In this document: in pieces, positions 25,430 through 33,863 of the stretch | How the letters are laid out: each line of letters opens with the position of its first letter | How positions within the stretch are numbered: position 1 is the stretch's first letter | Source: Humibacillus xanthopallidus | Lineage (GTDB): Bacteria; Actinomycetota; Actinomycetes; Actinomycetales; Dermatophilaceae | Reading direction: 5' to 3' | Length of the DNA: 64,000 bases | Assembly: GCF_006716675.1 (NCBI RefSeq) | Contig: NZ_VFPM01000002.1 | Location: 1,426,001-1,490,000 of the forward strand | Position numbers and translations under genes: made by a program | The notes under the pieces: generated by a model | What the model was told of the DNA's origin: nothing | Seen by the model: only the letters and a program-made list of their open reading frames with translations | Databases searched by the model: none

Positions 25430-26956
25430 ATGGACATCGTCTCTCCGGAGAGCGCACCGCCTCCGACCCTGACGCTGCGTGACGTCGCCAAGTCCTTCGG
25501 GCAGGTCGTCGCCCTGCGGTCGGCCACCCTCGTGGCACACGCCGGCTCGATCCACGCCCTCGTCGGCGAGAACGGCGCGGGCAAGTCGACCCTCATCAAG
25601 ATCGTGGCGGGGGTGCACCGACGCGACGCCGGCGAGTTCCTCCTCGCGGGGGAGCCTGCCGACTTCGGCTCCACCGCCGAGTCGAAGGCCGCGGGCGTCG
25701 CCGTCATCTACCAGGAGCCCACGCTCTTTCCTGACCTGTCGGTCACGGAGAACATCTTCATGGGCCGCCAGATCCTCGGCCGCGGCCGCCGCATCGACCG
25801 CACGGCGATGCACGCCGAGGCGAGCCGGCTGTTCGCCGGGCTCGGGGTGCACATCGACCCCCGCCGTCCGGCCCTCGGCCTGTCGATCGCCGACCAGCAG
25901 ATCATCGAGATCGCCAAGGCCATCTCGCTCGACGCCCGGCTGCTCATCATGGATGAGCCCACGGCGGCCCTCAGCGGTGTCGAGGTCGAGCGCCTCTTCA
26001 CGGTCGCCCGTCGCCTGCGCGACGAGGGACGCGCCATCGTGTTCATCTCGCACCGCTTCGACGAGGTCTTCGACCTCTGCGACACGGTGACGGTCATGCG
26101 CGACGGTGAGTACGTCGCGACGCGGCCGATCGCCGAGACGAGCGTCGAGGAGATGGTGGGCCTGATGGTCGGTCGCGAGGTCTCCGACCTCTTCCCCAAG
26201 ACCCCGGCAGAGATCGGCGACCCCGTCCTCGAGGTGTCCGGACTGACCTCGAGGGGCGTCTTCCACGACGTCTCCTTCAGCGTCAGGGCCGGCGAGATCG
26301 TCGGCCTCGCAGGCCTCGTCGGTGCCGGTCGCAGCGAGATCGCCCGCGCCGTCTTCGGCGTCGACGACTACGAGTTCGGGTCGGTGCGCATGAAGGGCAG
26401 AACGGTCCCCTCGCACGACCCCGCCGCCGCCATCCGGGCCGGGATGGCCTTCGTGCCCGAGGACCGTCGCAAGCAGGGGCTCGTCACCGACGCGTCCGTC
26501 ACCGACAACATCGCCGGTGTGATCCGGGGGGGCCTCGCGAAGTTCGGTCTGCTGACGAAGAGCATGGAGAACCGGGCCGTCGCGCCCTGGGCCGACCGGC
26601 TCGAGGTGAAGACGAGCTCGCTCGACATGTTCGCCAAGACGATGAGCGGGGGCAACCAGCAGAAGGTGGTCATCGCCAAGTGGCTCGCGACCACGCCGAC
26701 CCTGCTCATCATCGACGAGCCCACCCGAGGCATCGATGTCGGCACCAAGGCCGAGGTGCACCGGCTCCTCTCGGAGCTCGCCGGGCAGGGCATGGCCATC
26801 CTCATGATCTCCTCCGAGCTGCCCGAGGTGCTCGGCATGGCCGACCGGGTGCTCGTCGTCTGCGAGGGCCGGCTCACCGCCGACCTGCCGCGCGAGAGCG
26901 CCACCCCCGAGTCCGTCATGCACGCCGCCACCCGGGCCCGGGAGATCGCGTCATGA
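25430..26956 (+). CDS. rhaT: Rhamnose ABC importer ATP-binding protein (two ATPase domains)
   Basis: A 508-residue duplicated sugar-type ATPase. Domain 1: Walker A GENGAGKST (about residue 42), Q-loop IYQEP, Walker B LLIMDEPTAAL, with LGLSIADQQIIEIAKA in place of the LSGGQ helix. Domain 2: degenerate Walker A GLVGAGRSE, signature MSGGNQQK and Walker B LLIIDEPTRGID. This is the RbsA/MglA-type layout. ATG 25430 has AAGGAAA upstream; the longer frame crosses the promoter and operator. The stop overlaps the next start (ATGA). The substrate is inferred from the operon. Confidence 0.9.
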   Translation: MDIVSPESAPPPTLTLRDVAKSFGQVVALRSATLVAHAGSIHALVGENGAGKSTLIKIVAGVHRRDAGEFLLAGEPADFGSTAESKAAGVAVIYQEPTLFPDLSVTENIFMGRQILGRGRRIDRTAMHAEASRLFAGLGVHIDPRRPALGLSIADQQIIEIAKAISLDARLLIMDEPTAALSGVEVERLFTVARRLRDEGRAIVFISHRFDEVFDLCDTVTVMRDGEYVATRPIAETSVEEMVGLMVGREVSDLFPKTPAEIGDPVLEVSGLTSRGVFHDVSFSVRAGEIVGLAGLVGAGRSEIARAVFGVDDYEFGSVRMKGRTVPSHDPAAAIRAGMAFVPEDRRKQGLVTDASVTDNIAGVIRGGLAKFGLLTKSMENRAVAPWADRLEVKTSSLDMFAKTMSGGNQQKVVIAKWLATTPTLLIIDEPTRGIDVGTKAEVHRLLSELAGQGMAILMISSELPEVLGMADRVLVVCEGRLTADLPRESATPESVMHAATRAREIAS

Positions 26957-28062
26957 CGCCCGCACCCACCCAGGAGCCGACCGTGTCCGTGCCCGACGCC
27001 CAGCCCGGCATACAGCCTGCGGTCACCTCAGAGACCCAGCTGCTCGTCGAGCCCAGCAGCCTGTCGCCGCGCCGTCGCATCGTGCAGGGCCTGCTGCGCT
27101 CGCGGGAGTTCTCGATCCTCGTCGTGCTCCTGCTCGTCGTCGCCGCGGCCACGATCAAGAACCCCAGCTTCCTGCTGAGCAGCAGCGGCTGGCGAGACCT
27201 GCTGCTCACGCCGTCGATGCTCATCGTGCTCGCGGTCGGCCAGGCGGCTGTCATCATCACGCGCAACGTCGACCTGTCGGTGGGCTCGGTGCTGGGCCTC
27301 ACGGCATACCTCACGGGGCGGTTGTTCATCGACCACCCCGGCCTGCCGATCGTCGCGGTCTTCGCCGCGGGGATCCTCGTCGGCGGGCTGCTCGGCCTCG
27401 TCAACGGGCTGCTCGTCGCACTGGCCCGGGTGCCCGCCCTCGTCATCACCCTCGGCACGCTCTACATCTACCGGGGCATCGTGCTCTCGTGGGCCGGCAG
27501 CAGCCGCATCAACGCCTCGGACCTGCCGCCGGACTTCCTCTCGCTCGGCACGGCGCAGGTGCTCACCATCCCGGTCCTGTTCATCGTCGCGCTCGCCGTG
27601 CTCGGAGCCGTGGGCTACTACCTCTACACGGCGCGCAGCGGACGCGAGTTCTACGCGATCGGCTCCGACCCCGACGCCGCCGTGCTCTACGGTCTCAACG
27701 TCCGGCGGCGCGTGCTCAGCGCCTTCGTGCTCTCCGGTGCCCTCGCCGGCCTCGCCGGTGTCGTCTTCGCCGCCCGCTACGGCTCGGTCAGCTCCGACGC
27801 GGGCACGGGCATCGAGCTCCAGGCGGTCGCCGCCGTCGTCATCGGCGGCGTCGCGATCTTCGGTGGCAGCGGCACTGTCTGGGGAGCGGCGCTCGGCGCC
27901 GTGCTCCTCGTCACCATCAACCGGGCCCTGCCGATGCTCGGCATCCCCGACTTCTGGCAGCAGGCGCTCGTGGGCGCGCTCATCCTCAGCGCCATCGTCC
28001 TCGACCGGGTGCTCGCAGCCCGCCAGTCACGCCGACTCGTCGAAGCGAGGGACCTCCCATGA
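26953..28062 (+). CDS. rhaP: Rhamnose ABC importer permease, subunit 1
   Basis: A 369-residue BPD_transp_2-type permease with about ten helices after a 45-residue hydrophilic N-terminus. Family features: VIITRNVDLSVGSVLGL, VPALVITLGTLYIYRG and the C-terminal GVVFAARYGSV, then QAVAAVVIGGVAIFGGSGTV (EAA-like coupling loop region). It starts inside the stop of the ATPase (ATGA) and ends in the start of the second permease by the same overlap. It forms a heterodimer with the next gene product (inferred from known RhaPQ pairs). Confidence 0.9.
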   Translation: MTPAPTQEPTVSVPDAQPGIQPAVTSETQLLVEPSSLSPRRRIVQGLLRSREFSILVVLLLVVAAATIKNPSFLLSSSGWRDLLLTPSMLIVLAVGQAAVIITRNVDLSVGSVLGLTAYLTGRLFIDHPGLPIVAVFAAGILVGGLLGLVNGLLVALARVPALVITLGTLYIYRGIVLSWAGSSRINASDLPPDFLSLGTAQVLTIPVLFIVALAVLGAVGYYLYTARSGREFYAIGSDPDAAVLYGLNVRRRVLSAFVLSGALAGLAGVVFAARYGSVSSDAGTGIELQAVAAVVIGGVAIFGGSGTVWGAALGAVLLVTINRALPMLGIPDFWQQALVGALILSAIVLDRVLAARQSRRLVEARDLP

Positions 28063-29099
28063 CCCGCACGTATGCCGCCTACGCCCACCCGCTGTGGCGC
28101 CGGCTCCTCCTCAGCCGCGAGGCCGCCGTCGTCGCTCTCGTCATCGCCGTCTCGATGTGGGCCTACGGCAACGTGCCCTACTTCGGCGAGCAGCTGACCC
28201 TCACCTACCTGCTGCTCGACGTGACGCCGATCCTGCTCATCGCGCTGCCGATGACCCTCGTCATCGTCACCGGGGAGATCGACCTCTCGGTCGCGAGCGT
28301 CGTCGGCCTCAGCAGCGTCCTCGTCGGAGTGCTGCACGAAGGTGGCTTCGGGATCCCGGCGGCAGCGGCGATCGCCGTCGTCGTCGGCGCCCTCTGCGGA
28401 GCACTCAACGGCTACCTCGTCGCCCACGTCGGGCTCCCGTCGCTCGCGGTCACCATCGGCACCCTGGCCCTCTATCGCGGCCTCGCGGTCGGGATCCTCG
28501 GCACCAAGGCGGTCACCGACTTCCCGGCCGACTGGACGCAGCGCGCCTCCGAGACGGTCGGAGACACCGGCATCCCGACCGTCATGCTCCTCTTCCTCGC
28601 GCTCGCCCTCGGCTTTGCCCTGCTGCTGCACTTCTCGGCCTTCGGGCGTGGCGTCTACGACATCGGGCTGGGCAGCGAGGCCGCGCTCTTCACCGGCGTC
28701 AAGGTGCAGCGCACGAAGTTCATCCTCTTCGTCCTCACCGGCGCGGTCTCCGCCCTCGCCGGCATCTTCTACACGCTGCGCTTCGGCAGCGCCCGCGGAG
28801 ACAACGCCGCCGGCCTCGAGCTGCAGGTCATCGCGGCCGTGCTCCTCGGCGGCGTGTCCATCTTCGGTGGCCGAGGCAAGCTCATCGGCGTCATCGCCGG
28901 TGTGCTGCTCATCGGCGTGATCTCGAGCGCCCTACGGCTGCAAGGGATCACGGTCAATGTCATCAACATCATCATCGGCTTGCTCCTGGTGGTGTCGGTG
29001 GTCTCAACCCCAGTCCTGGCGTGGGTCTCCGACGTCGCTGCCAGGCGTAACCGGGGCACCCGCCCCACGAAGACGCCCGCTGGCGTCGGAACCCCTTGA
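28059..29099 (+). CDS. rhaQ: Rhamnose ABC importer permease, subunit 2
   Basis: A 346-residue permease homologous to the preceding one: TLVIVTGEIDLSVASVVGL, LPSLAVTIGTLALYRGLAVG, then LELQVIAAVLLGGVSIFGGRG. It has about nine to ten transmembrane helices. ATG 28059 overlaps the previous TGA. The C-terminus is basic (ARRNRGTRPTKT). Only 11 nt separate it from the binding-protein gene. Confidence 0.9.
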   Translation: MTRTYAAYAHPLWRRLLLSREAAVVALVIAVSMWAYGNVPYFGEQLTLTYLLLDVTPILLIALPMTLVIVTGEIDLSVASVVGLSSVLVGVLHEGGFGIPAAAAIAVVVGALCGALNGYLVAHVGLPSLAVTIGTLALYRGLAVGILGTKAVTDFPADWTQRASETVGDTGIPTVMLLFLALALGFALLLHFSAFGRGVYDIGLGSEAALFTGVKVQRTKFILFVLTGAVSALAGIFYTLRFGSARGDNAAGLELQVIAAVLLGGVSIFGGRGKLIGVIAGVLLIGVISSALRLQGITVNVINIIIGLLLVVSVVSTPVLAWVSDVAARRNRGTRPTKTPAGVGTP

Positions 29100-29110
29100 A
29101 AGGAAATCGC

Positions 29111-30154
29111 ATGACCTCGATCTCGCGCCGCTCCGCCGTCCTCGGCGTCGCCGCCCTCACCGCCGGCCTCGCCCTCACCGGGTGCACGAAGGCTGCCACC
29201 GACTCCGGCGCCGCCGGCACCGGCGCGGCCACCGCGGCCGCCAAGCTGAGTGTCGTCTTCATCCCCAAGAACCTCGGCAACCCCTACTTCGACACGAGCG
29301 ACGCCGGTGGCAAGAAGGTCGTCGAGTCGCTCGGAGGCACCTACTCCGAGGTCGGCCCCCAGCAGGCCAGCCCCGACGGCCAGGTGCAGTACATCAACAC
29401 GGCTGCACAACAGCGCGCCAGCGCCCTCGTCGTCTCGGCCAACGACCCCAAGGCCATCGGCGACGCGCTCAACCAGGCGCGCAAGGGCGGCACCAAGGTC
29501 GTCACCTTCGACTCCGACACCGATCCGCAGTACCGCGACCTGTTCATCAACCAGGCCTCGCCGGACGGCCTGGCCAAGGTCGAGGTCGACGGCATCACGA
29601 AGCAGATCGGCGACTCGGGCGAGATCGCGATCCTCTCGGCGAGCGCCAACGCGACGAACCAGAACGCCTGGATCGACCTCATGAAGAAGGACCTCGCGGC
29701 CAACCACCCGAACGTCAAGCTCGTCGACGTCGTCTACGGCAACGACGACGACCAGACCTCCTTCGACAAGACCGCGGCGCTCCTGCAGACCCACCCCAAC
29801 CTCAAGGGCATCATCTCGCCCACGACGGTGGGCATCGCCGCTGCTGCCCGCTACCTGTCCACCTCGGACAAGAAGGGCAAGGTCGCCCTCACCGGTCTCG
29901 GCACGCCGAACCAGATGCGCGAGTACGTCAAGAACGGCACCGTCAACGAGTTCTACCTCTGGAACCCGGCCGACCTCGGCGGCCTCGCGGCCTACGCGGC
30001 CGACGCGCTCGTCAAGGGCAAGATCACCGGCAAGGAGGGTGACACCTTCACCGCGGGCGAGCTCGGCGACTTCAAGGTCGGCGCCAACCAGACCGTCCTG
30101 CTCGGCGACCCGTTCGCCTTCAACGCCGGCAACATCGACCAGTTCACGTTCTGA
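29111..30154 (+). CDS. rhaS: Rhamnose-binding lipoprotein of the ABC importer
   Basis: A 347-residue substrate-binding protein. It has a twin-Arg-like basic start (SISRRSAVLG), a hydrophobic segment and lipobox LALTGC, with the acylated Cys at about residue 24. The mature protein begins with an Ala/Thr linker and the type-I sugar-binding pattern SVVFIPKNLGNPYFD, SANDPKAIGDALNQARKGGTKVVTFDSD (in part) and GITKQIGDSGEIAILSASANATNQN. RBS AAAGGA. The order ATPase-permease-permease-binding protein is that of known RhaTPQS systems. A hairpin follows before the mutarotase gene, which may stabilise this part of the transcript. Confidence 0.92.
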   Translation: MTSISRRSAVLGVAALTAGLALTGCTKAATDSGAAGTGAATAAAKLSVVFIPKNLGNPYFDTSDAGGKKVVESLGGTYSEVGPQQASPDGQVQYINTAAQQRASALVVSANDPKAIGDALNQARKGGTKVVTFDSDTDPQYRDLFINQASPDGLAKVEVDGITKQIGDSGEIAILSASANATNQNAWIDLMKKDLAANHPNVKLVDVVYGNDDDQTSFDKTAALLQTHPNLKGIISPTTVGIAAAARYLSTSDKKGKVALTGLGTPNQMREYVKNGTVNEFYLWNPADLGGLAAYAADALVKGKITGKEGDTFTAGELGDFKVGANQTVLLGDPFAFNAGNIDQFTF

Positions 30155-30165
30155 GCGCTGACCGT

Positions 30166-30194
30166 CCGGCCGGCAGCAACCCCACGCCGGCCGG
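30166..30194 (+). terminator. Intercistronic hairpin after the binding-protein gene
   Basis: CCGGCCGGC / GCCGGCCGG, a perfect 9-bp stem with an 11-nt loop, 11 bp past the stop. As the operon continues in the same direction, it more likely adjusts relative transcript levels (high binding protein) than ends the operon. Confidence 0.6.
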
Positions 30195-30258
30195 GCGGGT
30201 CCGCCCACCCCGCCGAACGGCATACCCCCTCACCCACCACACCACCTCGGGAGTGATC

Positions 30259-30654
30259 GTGCGCGCCTGCTTCCAGCTGCAGGTCCGGCCCGACCGGATC
30301 GACGAGTACCGCGCTCGGCATGCCGCGGTCTGGCCCGAGATGCTGCGGGCGTTGGCCGAGAACGGCTGGCACAACTACTCCCTCTTCCTGCGCGCCGACG
30401 GGCTGCTCATCGGCTACGTCGAGACGCCGTCCCTCGAGGACGCCGTCGCGGGCATGGCCCGCACCGAGGTCAACGCCCGGTGGCAGGCCGAGATGGCCCC
30501 GTTCTTCGAGGAGCTGGACGGGGTGGCGCCCGACGAGGGCTTCCTGCTCCTCGAGGAGGTCTTCCACCTCGAGGACCAGCTCGACGAGCTCGCTCCGCAC
30601 CCGTCCGACCGACCCACGCCGGACCCGACGCAACCCAGAAGTGATGAGACATGA
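30259..30654 (+). CDS. rhaM: L-rhamnose mutarotase
   Basis: A 131-residue protein: RACFQLQVRPDRIDEYRARHAAVWPEML at the N-terminus contains the Tyr and His expected in the active site (family form Y-x-x-R-H-x-x-x-W-P-E), followed by NYSLFLRADGLLIGYVE. It interconverts alpha and beta anomers of L-rhamnose for the isomerase. GTG 30259 has GGGAG at 5 nt; GTG 30253 is less likely. The C-terminal 30 residues (acidic then Pro/Thr-rich) extend beyond the usual 105-residue family length. The stop overlaps the isomerase start (ATGA). Confidence 0.9.
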   Translation: MRACFQLQVRPDRIDEYRARHAAVWPEMLRALAENGWHNYSLFLRADGLLIGYVETPSLEDAVAGMARTEVNARWQAEMAPFFEELDGVAPDEGFLLLEEVFHLEDQLDELAPHPSDRPTPDPTQPRSDET

Positions 30655-31814
30655 CGACATTCAGCGAGATCGCCCCCCAGCTCGAGGGCCAGGCCATCGA
30701 GGTCCCGTCGTGGGCCTACGGCAACTCCGGCACCCGCTTCCGGGTGTTCGGCTCACCGGGCACCCCGCGCACGGTCCAGGAGAAGATCGCGGACGCCGCC
30801 ACCGTCCACCGCTTCACGGGGCTCGCGCCGCTCGTCTCGCTGCACATCCCGTGGGACCGGGTCGACGACTTCGGCGCGCTGCGGCGCTATGCGGAGGACC
30901 TCGGCATCGGCCTCGGGACCATCAACTCCAACACCTTCCAGGACGAGGACTACAAGCTCGGCGCCCTCACCCACACCGACGCCCGCATCCGGCAGAAGGC
31001 GATCGACCACCACCTCGAGTGCATCGACGTCATGCACGAGACCGGGTCGCGCGATCTCAAGATCTGGCTCGCCGAGGGCACGAACTACCCGGGCCAGGGC
31101 GACCTGCGCGGGCGTCAGGACCGCCTCGCCGAGAGCCTGCGCACGATCTACGACCGGCTCGGCCACGAGCAGCGGCTCGTGCTCGAGTACAAGTTCTTCG
31201 AGCCCGCGTTTTACCACACCGACGTGCCGGACTGGGGCACCTCCTACGCCCACGTCGCGGCACTGGGGGAGCGCGCGCTCGTCTGCCTCGACACCGGCCA
31301 CCACGCCCCGGGCACCAACATCGAGTTCATCGTCGCGCAGCTGCTGCGCCTCGGGAAGCTCGGCTCCTTCGACTTCAACAGCCGCTTCTACGCCGACGAC
31401 GACCTCATCGTCGGCGCGGCCGACCCCTACCAGCTCTTCCGGATCCTCTACGAGGTCATCCGGGGCGGCGGCTTCGGCCCGGACAGCCCGGTCGCCTTCA
31501 TGCTCGACCAGTGCCACAACATCGAGGCGAAGATCCCGGGCCAGATCCGCTCGGTGCTCAACGTCCAGGAGATGACGGCCCGGGCGCTGCTCGTCGACAC
31601 CGACGCGTTGCGCGCCGCGCAGGACGCGGGCGACGTCCTCACCGCCAACGAGATCTTCATGGATGCCTTCTACACCGACGTCCGGGCCGACCTCGCGGCC
31701 TGGCGTGAGAGCCGCGGGCTGCCGGCCCGACCGATGCAGGCCTACCTCAGCAGCGGCTACCAGCAACAGATCGAAGCGGACCGCGCGGGCGGCACGCAGG
31801 CAGGATGGAACTGA
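30651..31814 (+). CDS. rhaI: L-rhamnose isomerase (RhaI, xylose-isomerase-like fold)
   Basis: A 387-residue TIM-barrel isomerase converting L-rhamnose to L-rhamnulose. Features include VSLHIPWDRVDDFGALR, GTINSNTFQDEDYKLG, KIWLAEGTNYPGQ, YKFFEPAFYHTD (metal-ligand Glu), CLDTGHHAPGTNIEF and SFDFNSRFYADDDL. This is the Pseudomonas stutzeri/Bacillus-type RhaI and not E. coli RhaA. It is translationally coupled to rhaM and separated from the aldolase gene by 3 nt. Confidence 0.93.
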   Translation: MTTFSEIAPQLEGQAIEVPSWAYGNSGTRFRVFGSPGTPRTVQEKIADAATVHRFTGLAPLVSLHIPWDRVDDFGALRRYAEDLGIGLGTINSNTFQDEDYKLGALTHTDARIRQKAIDHHLECIDVMHETGSRDLKIWLAEGTNYPGQGDLRGRQDRLAESLRTIYDRLGHEQRLVLEYKFFEPAFYHTDVPDWGTSYAHVAALGERALVCLDTGHHAPGTNIEFIVAQLLRLGKLGSFDFNSRFYADDDLIVGAADPYQLFRILYEVIRGGGFGPDSPVAFMLDQCHNIEAKIPGQIRSVLNVQEMTARALLVDTDALRAAQDAGDVLTANEIFMDAFYTDVRADLAAWRESRGLPARPMQAYLSSGYQQQIEADRAGGTQAGWN

Positions 31815-31817
31815 CCG

Positions 31818-33863
31818 ATGACCGACACGACCCCCTCCCCGACAGCGGAGCTGATCGCCCGCTCCAACCGACTCGGAGCGGATCCGAAGAACACCAACTA
31901 CGCCGGCGGCAACACTTCCGCGAAGGGCACCGTCACCGATCCCGTCACCGGCAAGCCCGTCGAGCTCGTCTGGGTCAAGGGATCCGGGGGCGACCTCGGC
32001 ACCCTCACGGAGAGCGGCCTGGCCGTGCTGCGCCTCGACCGCATGCGTGCACTCGTCGACGTCTATCCGGGGCTCGAGCGCGAGGACGAGATGGTCGCCG
32101 CGTTCGACTACTGCCTGCACGGCAAGGGGGGCGCGGCGCCCTCGATCGACACGGCGATGCACGGTCTCGTCGAGGCCGCCCACGTCGACCACCTGCACCC
32201 CGACAGCGGCATCGCGATCGCGACCGCCGCCGACGGGGAGGCCCTCACGGCAACGATCTTCGGTGACAAGGTGGCCTGGGTGCCGTGGCGCCGCCCCGGC
32301 TTCCAGCTCGGCCTCGACATCGCGGCGATCAAGGAGCAGAACCCGCAGGCCGTCGGCTGCATCCTCGGCGGCCACGGCATCACCGCGTGGGGTGACACGA
32401 GCGACGAGGCCGAGGCCAACTCGCTCTGGATCATCGACACGGCTGCCGCCCACATCGCCGAGCACAGCCGTCCGGAGCCCTTCGGCCCCGCCCTCGAGGG
32501 GTATGCCGCCCTGCCGGAGCACGAGCGCCGCGCGCGAGCTGCTGCCCTCGGCCCGACGATCCGCGGACTTGCCTCGCACGACCGCCCCATGGTCGGGCAC
32601 TTCACCGACTCGGACGTCGTGCTCGACTTCCTCGCCTCGGCCGAGCACCCGCGGCTGGCCGCCCTGGGCACCTCGTGCCCGGACCACTTCCTGCGCACCA
32701 AGGTGAAGCCGCTCGTGCTCGACCTGCCCGCGACGGCGAGCGTCGACGACTCGATCGCCCGCCTCAAGGAGCTCGCCGTGGCCTACCGCGAGGACTACCA
32801 GGCGTACTACGACCGCAACGCCGAGGCGGACTCGCCGGCGATCCGCGGCGCCGACCCCCTCATCGTCCTCGTGCCCGGCGTCGGCATGTTCAGCTACGGC
32901 AAGGACAAGCAGACGGCCCGCGTGGCGGGAGAGTTCTACGTCAACGCCATCAACGTCATGCGCGGCGCCGAGGGGCTGTCGACCTACGCACCGATCGACG
33001 AGGCGGAAAAGTTCCGGATCGAGTACTGGGCCCTCGAGGAGGCCAAGCTCCAGCGCATGCCGAAGCCCAAGGCCCTCGCGACCCGCATCGCCCTGGTGAC
33101 CGGCGCCGCGAGCGGCATCGGCAAGGCGATCGCGACCAAGCTGGCCGCCGAGGGGGCCTGCGTCGTCGTCGCCGACCTCGACCTCGCCAAGGCCGAGGGC
33201 GCAGCGGCTGAGATCGGGGGCCCCGACGTCGCGATCGGCGTGCAGGCCAACGTCGCCGACGAGGCGCAGGTGCAGGCCATGGTCGATGCCGCGGTGCTCG
33301 CCTTCGGCGGCGTCGACCTCGTGGTCAACAACGCCGGACTCTCGCTGTCGAAGTCGCTGCTCGACACCACGGTCGCCGACTGGGACCTCCAGCACGACGT
33401 CATGGCGAAGGGCTCCTTCCTCGTCTCCCGCACGGCTGCAAGGGTTCTCATCGACCAGGGCCTCGGTGGCGACATCATCTACATCTCCTCGAAGAACTCC
33501 GTCTTCGCCGGGCCCAACAACATCGCCTACTCGGCGGTCAAGGCCGACCAGGCCCATCAGGTGCGCCTGCTCGCCGCCGAGCTCGGTGAGCACGGCATCA
33601 AGGTCAACGGTGTCAACCCCGACGGCGTCGTGCGCGGGTCAGGCATCTTCTCGAGCGGCTGGGGCGCCAACCGGGCGGCCGTCTACGGCGTCGAGGAGGA
33701 GAAGCTCGGCGAGTTCTACGCCCAGCGCACCCTGCTCAAGCGCGAGGTGCTCCCCGAACACTGCGCCAACGCGGTGTTCGCGCTCTGCGGCCCGGACATG
33801 ACCCACACCACCGGTCTGCACATCCCCGTCGACGCAGGCGTGGCCGCAGCCTTCCTCCGATGA
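31818..33863 (+). CDS. rhaEW: Bifunctional rhamnulose-1-phosphate aldolase / short-chain dehydrogenase (RhaEW-type)
   Basis: A 681-residue fusion. Residues 1-410 are a class II aldolase (NTNYAGGNTSAKG for phosphate binding, HLHPDSGIAIA zinc histidines, GGHGITAWG). Residues 420-681 are a Rossmann-fold SDR (VTGAASGIGKAIA, VNNAGLS, catalytic YSAVKADQ). It cleaves L-rhamnulose-1-phosphate to dihydroxyacetone phosphate and L-lactaldehyde, and the SDR half then oxidises lactaldehyde, so no separate lactaldehyde dehydrogenase is needed. The stop overlaps the kinase start. The linkage of both activities is established for homologues; here it is by similarity. Confidence 0.92.
   Translation: MTDTTPSPTAELIARSNRLGADPKNTNYAGGNTSAKGTVTDPVTGKPVELVWVKGSGGDLGTLTESGLAVLRLDRMRALVDVYPGLEREDEMVAAFDYCLHGKGGAAPSIDTAMHGLVEAAHVDHLHPDSGIAIATAADGEALTATIFGDKVAWVPWRRPGFQLGLDIAAIKEQNPQAVGCILGGHGITAWGDTSDEAEANSLWIIDTAAAHIAEHSRPEPFGPALEGYAALPEHERRARAAALGPTIRGLASHDRPMVGHFTDSDVVLDFLASAEHPRLAALGTSCPDHFLRTKVKPLVLDLPATASVDDSIARLKELAVAYREDYQAYYDRNAEADSPAIRGADPLIVLVPGVGMFSYGKDKQTARVAGEFYVNAINVMRGAEGLSTYAPIDEAEKFRIEYWALEEAKLQRMPKPKALATRIALVTGAASGIGKAIATKLAAEGACVVVADLDLAKAEGAAAEIGGPDVAIGVQANVADEAQVQAMVDAAVLAFGGVDLVVNNAGLSLSKSLLDTTVADWDLQHDVMAKGSFLVSRTAARVLIDQGLGGDIIYISSKNSVFAGPNNIAYSAVKADQAHQVRLLAAELGEHGIKVNGVNPDGVVRGSGIFSSGWGANRAAVYGVEEEKLGEFYAQRTLLKREVLPEHCANAVFALCGPDMTHTTGLHIPVDAGVAAAFLR

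Noticed and set aside
30753..33593. 946-codon minus-strand open frame across the rhamnose genes
   Set aside because: It is antisense to the isomerase and aldolase genes, whose motifs and overlaps are certain; its translation is a Val/Arg/Asp-rich shadow.
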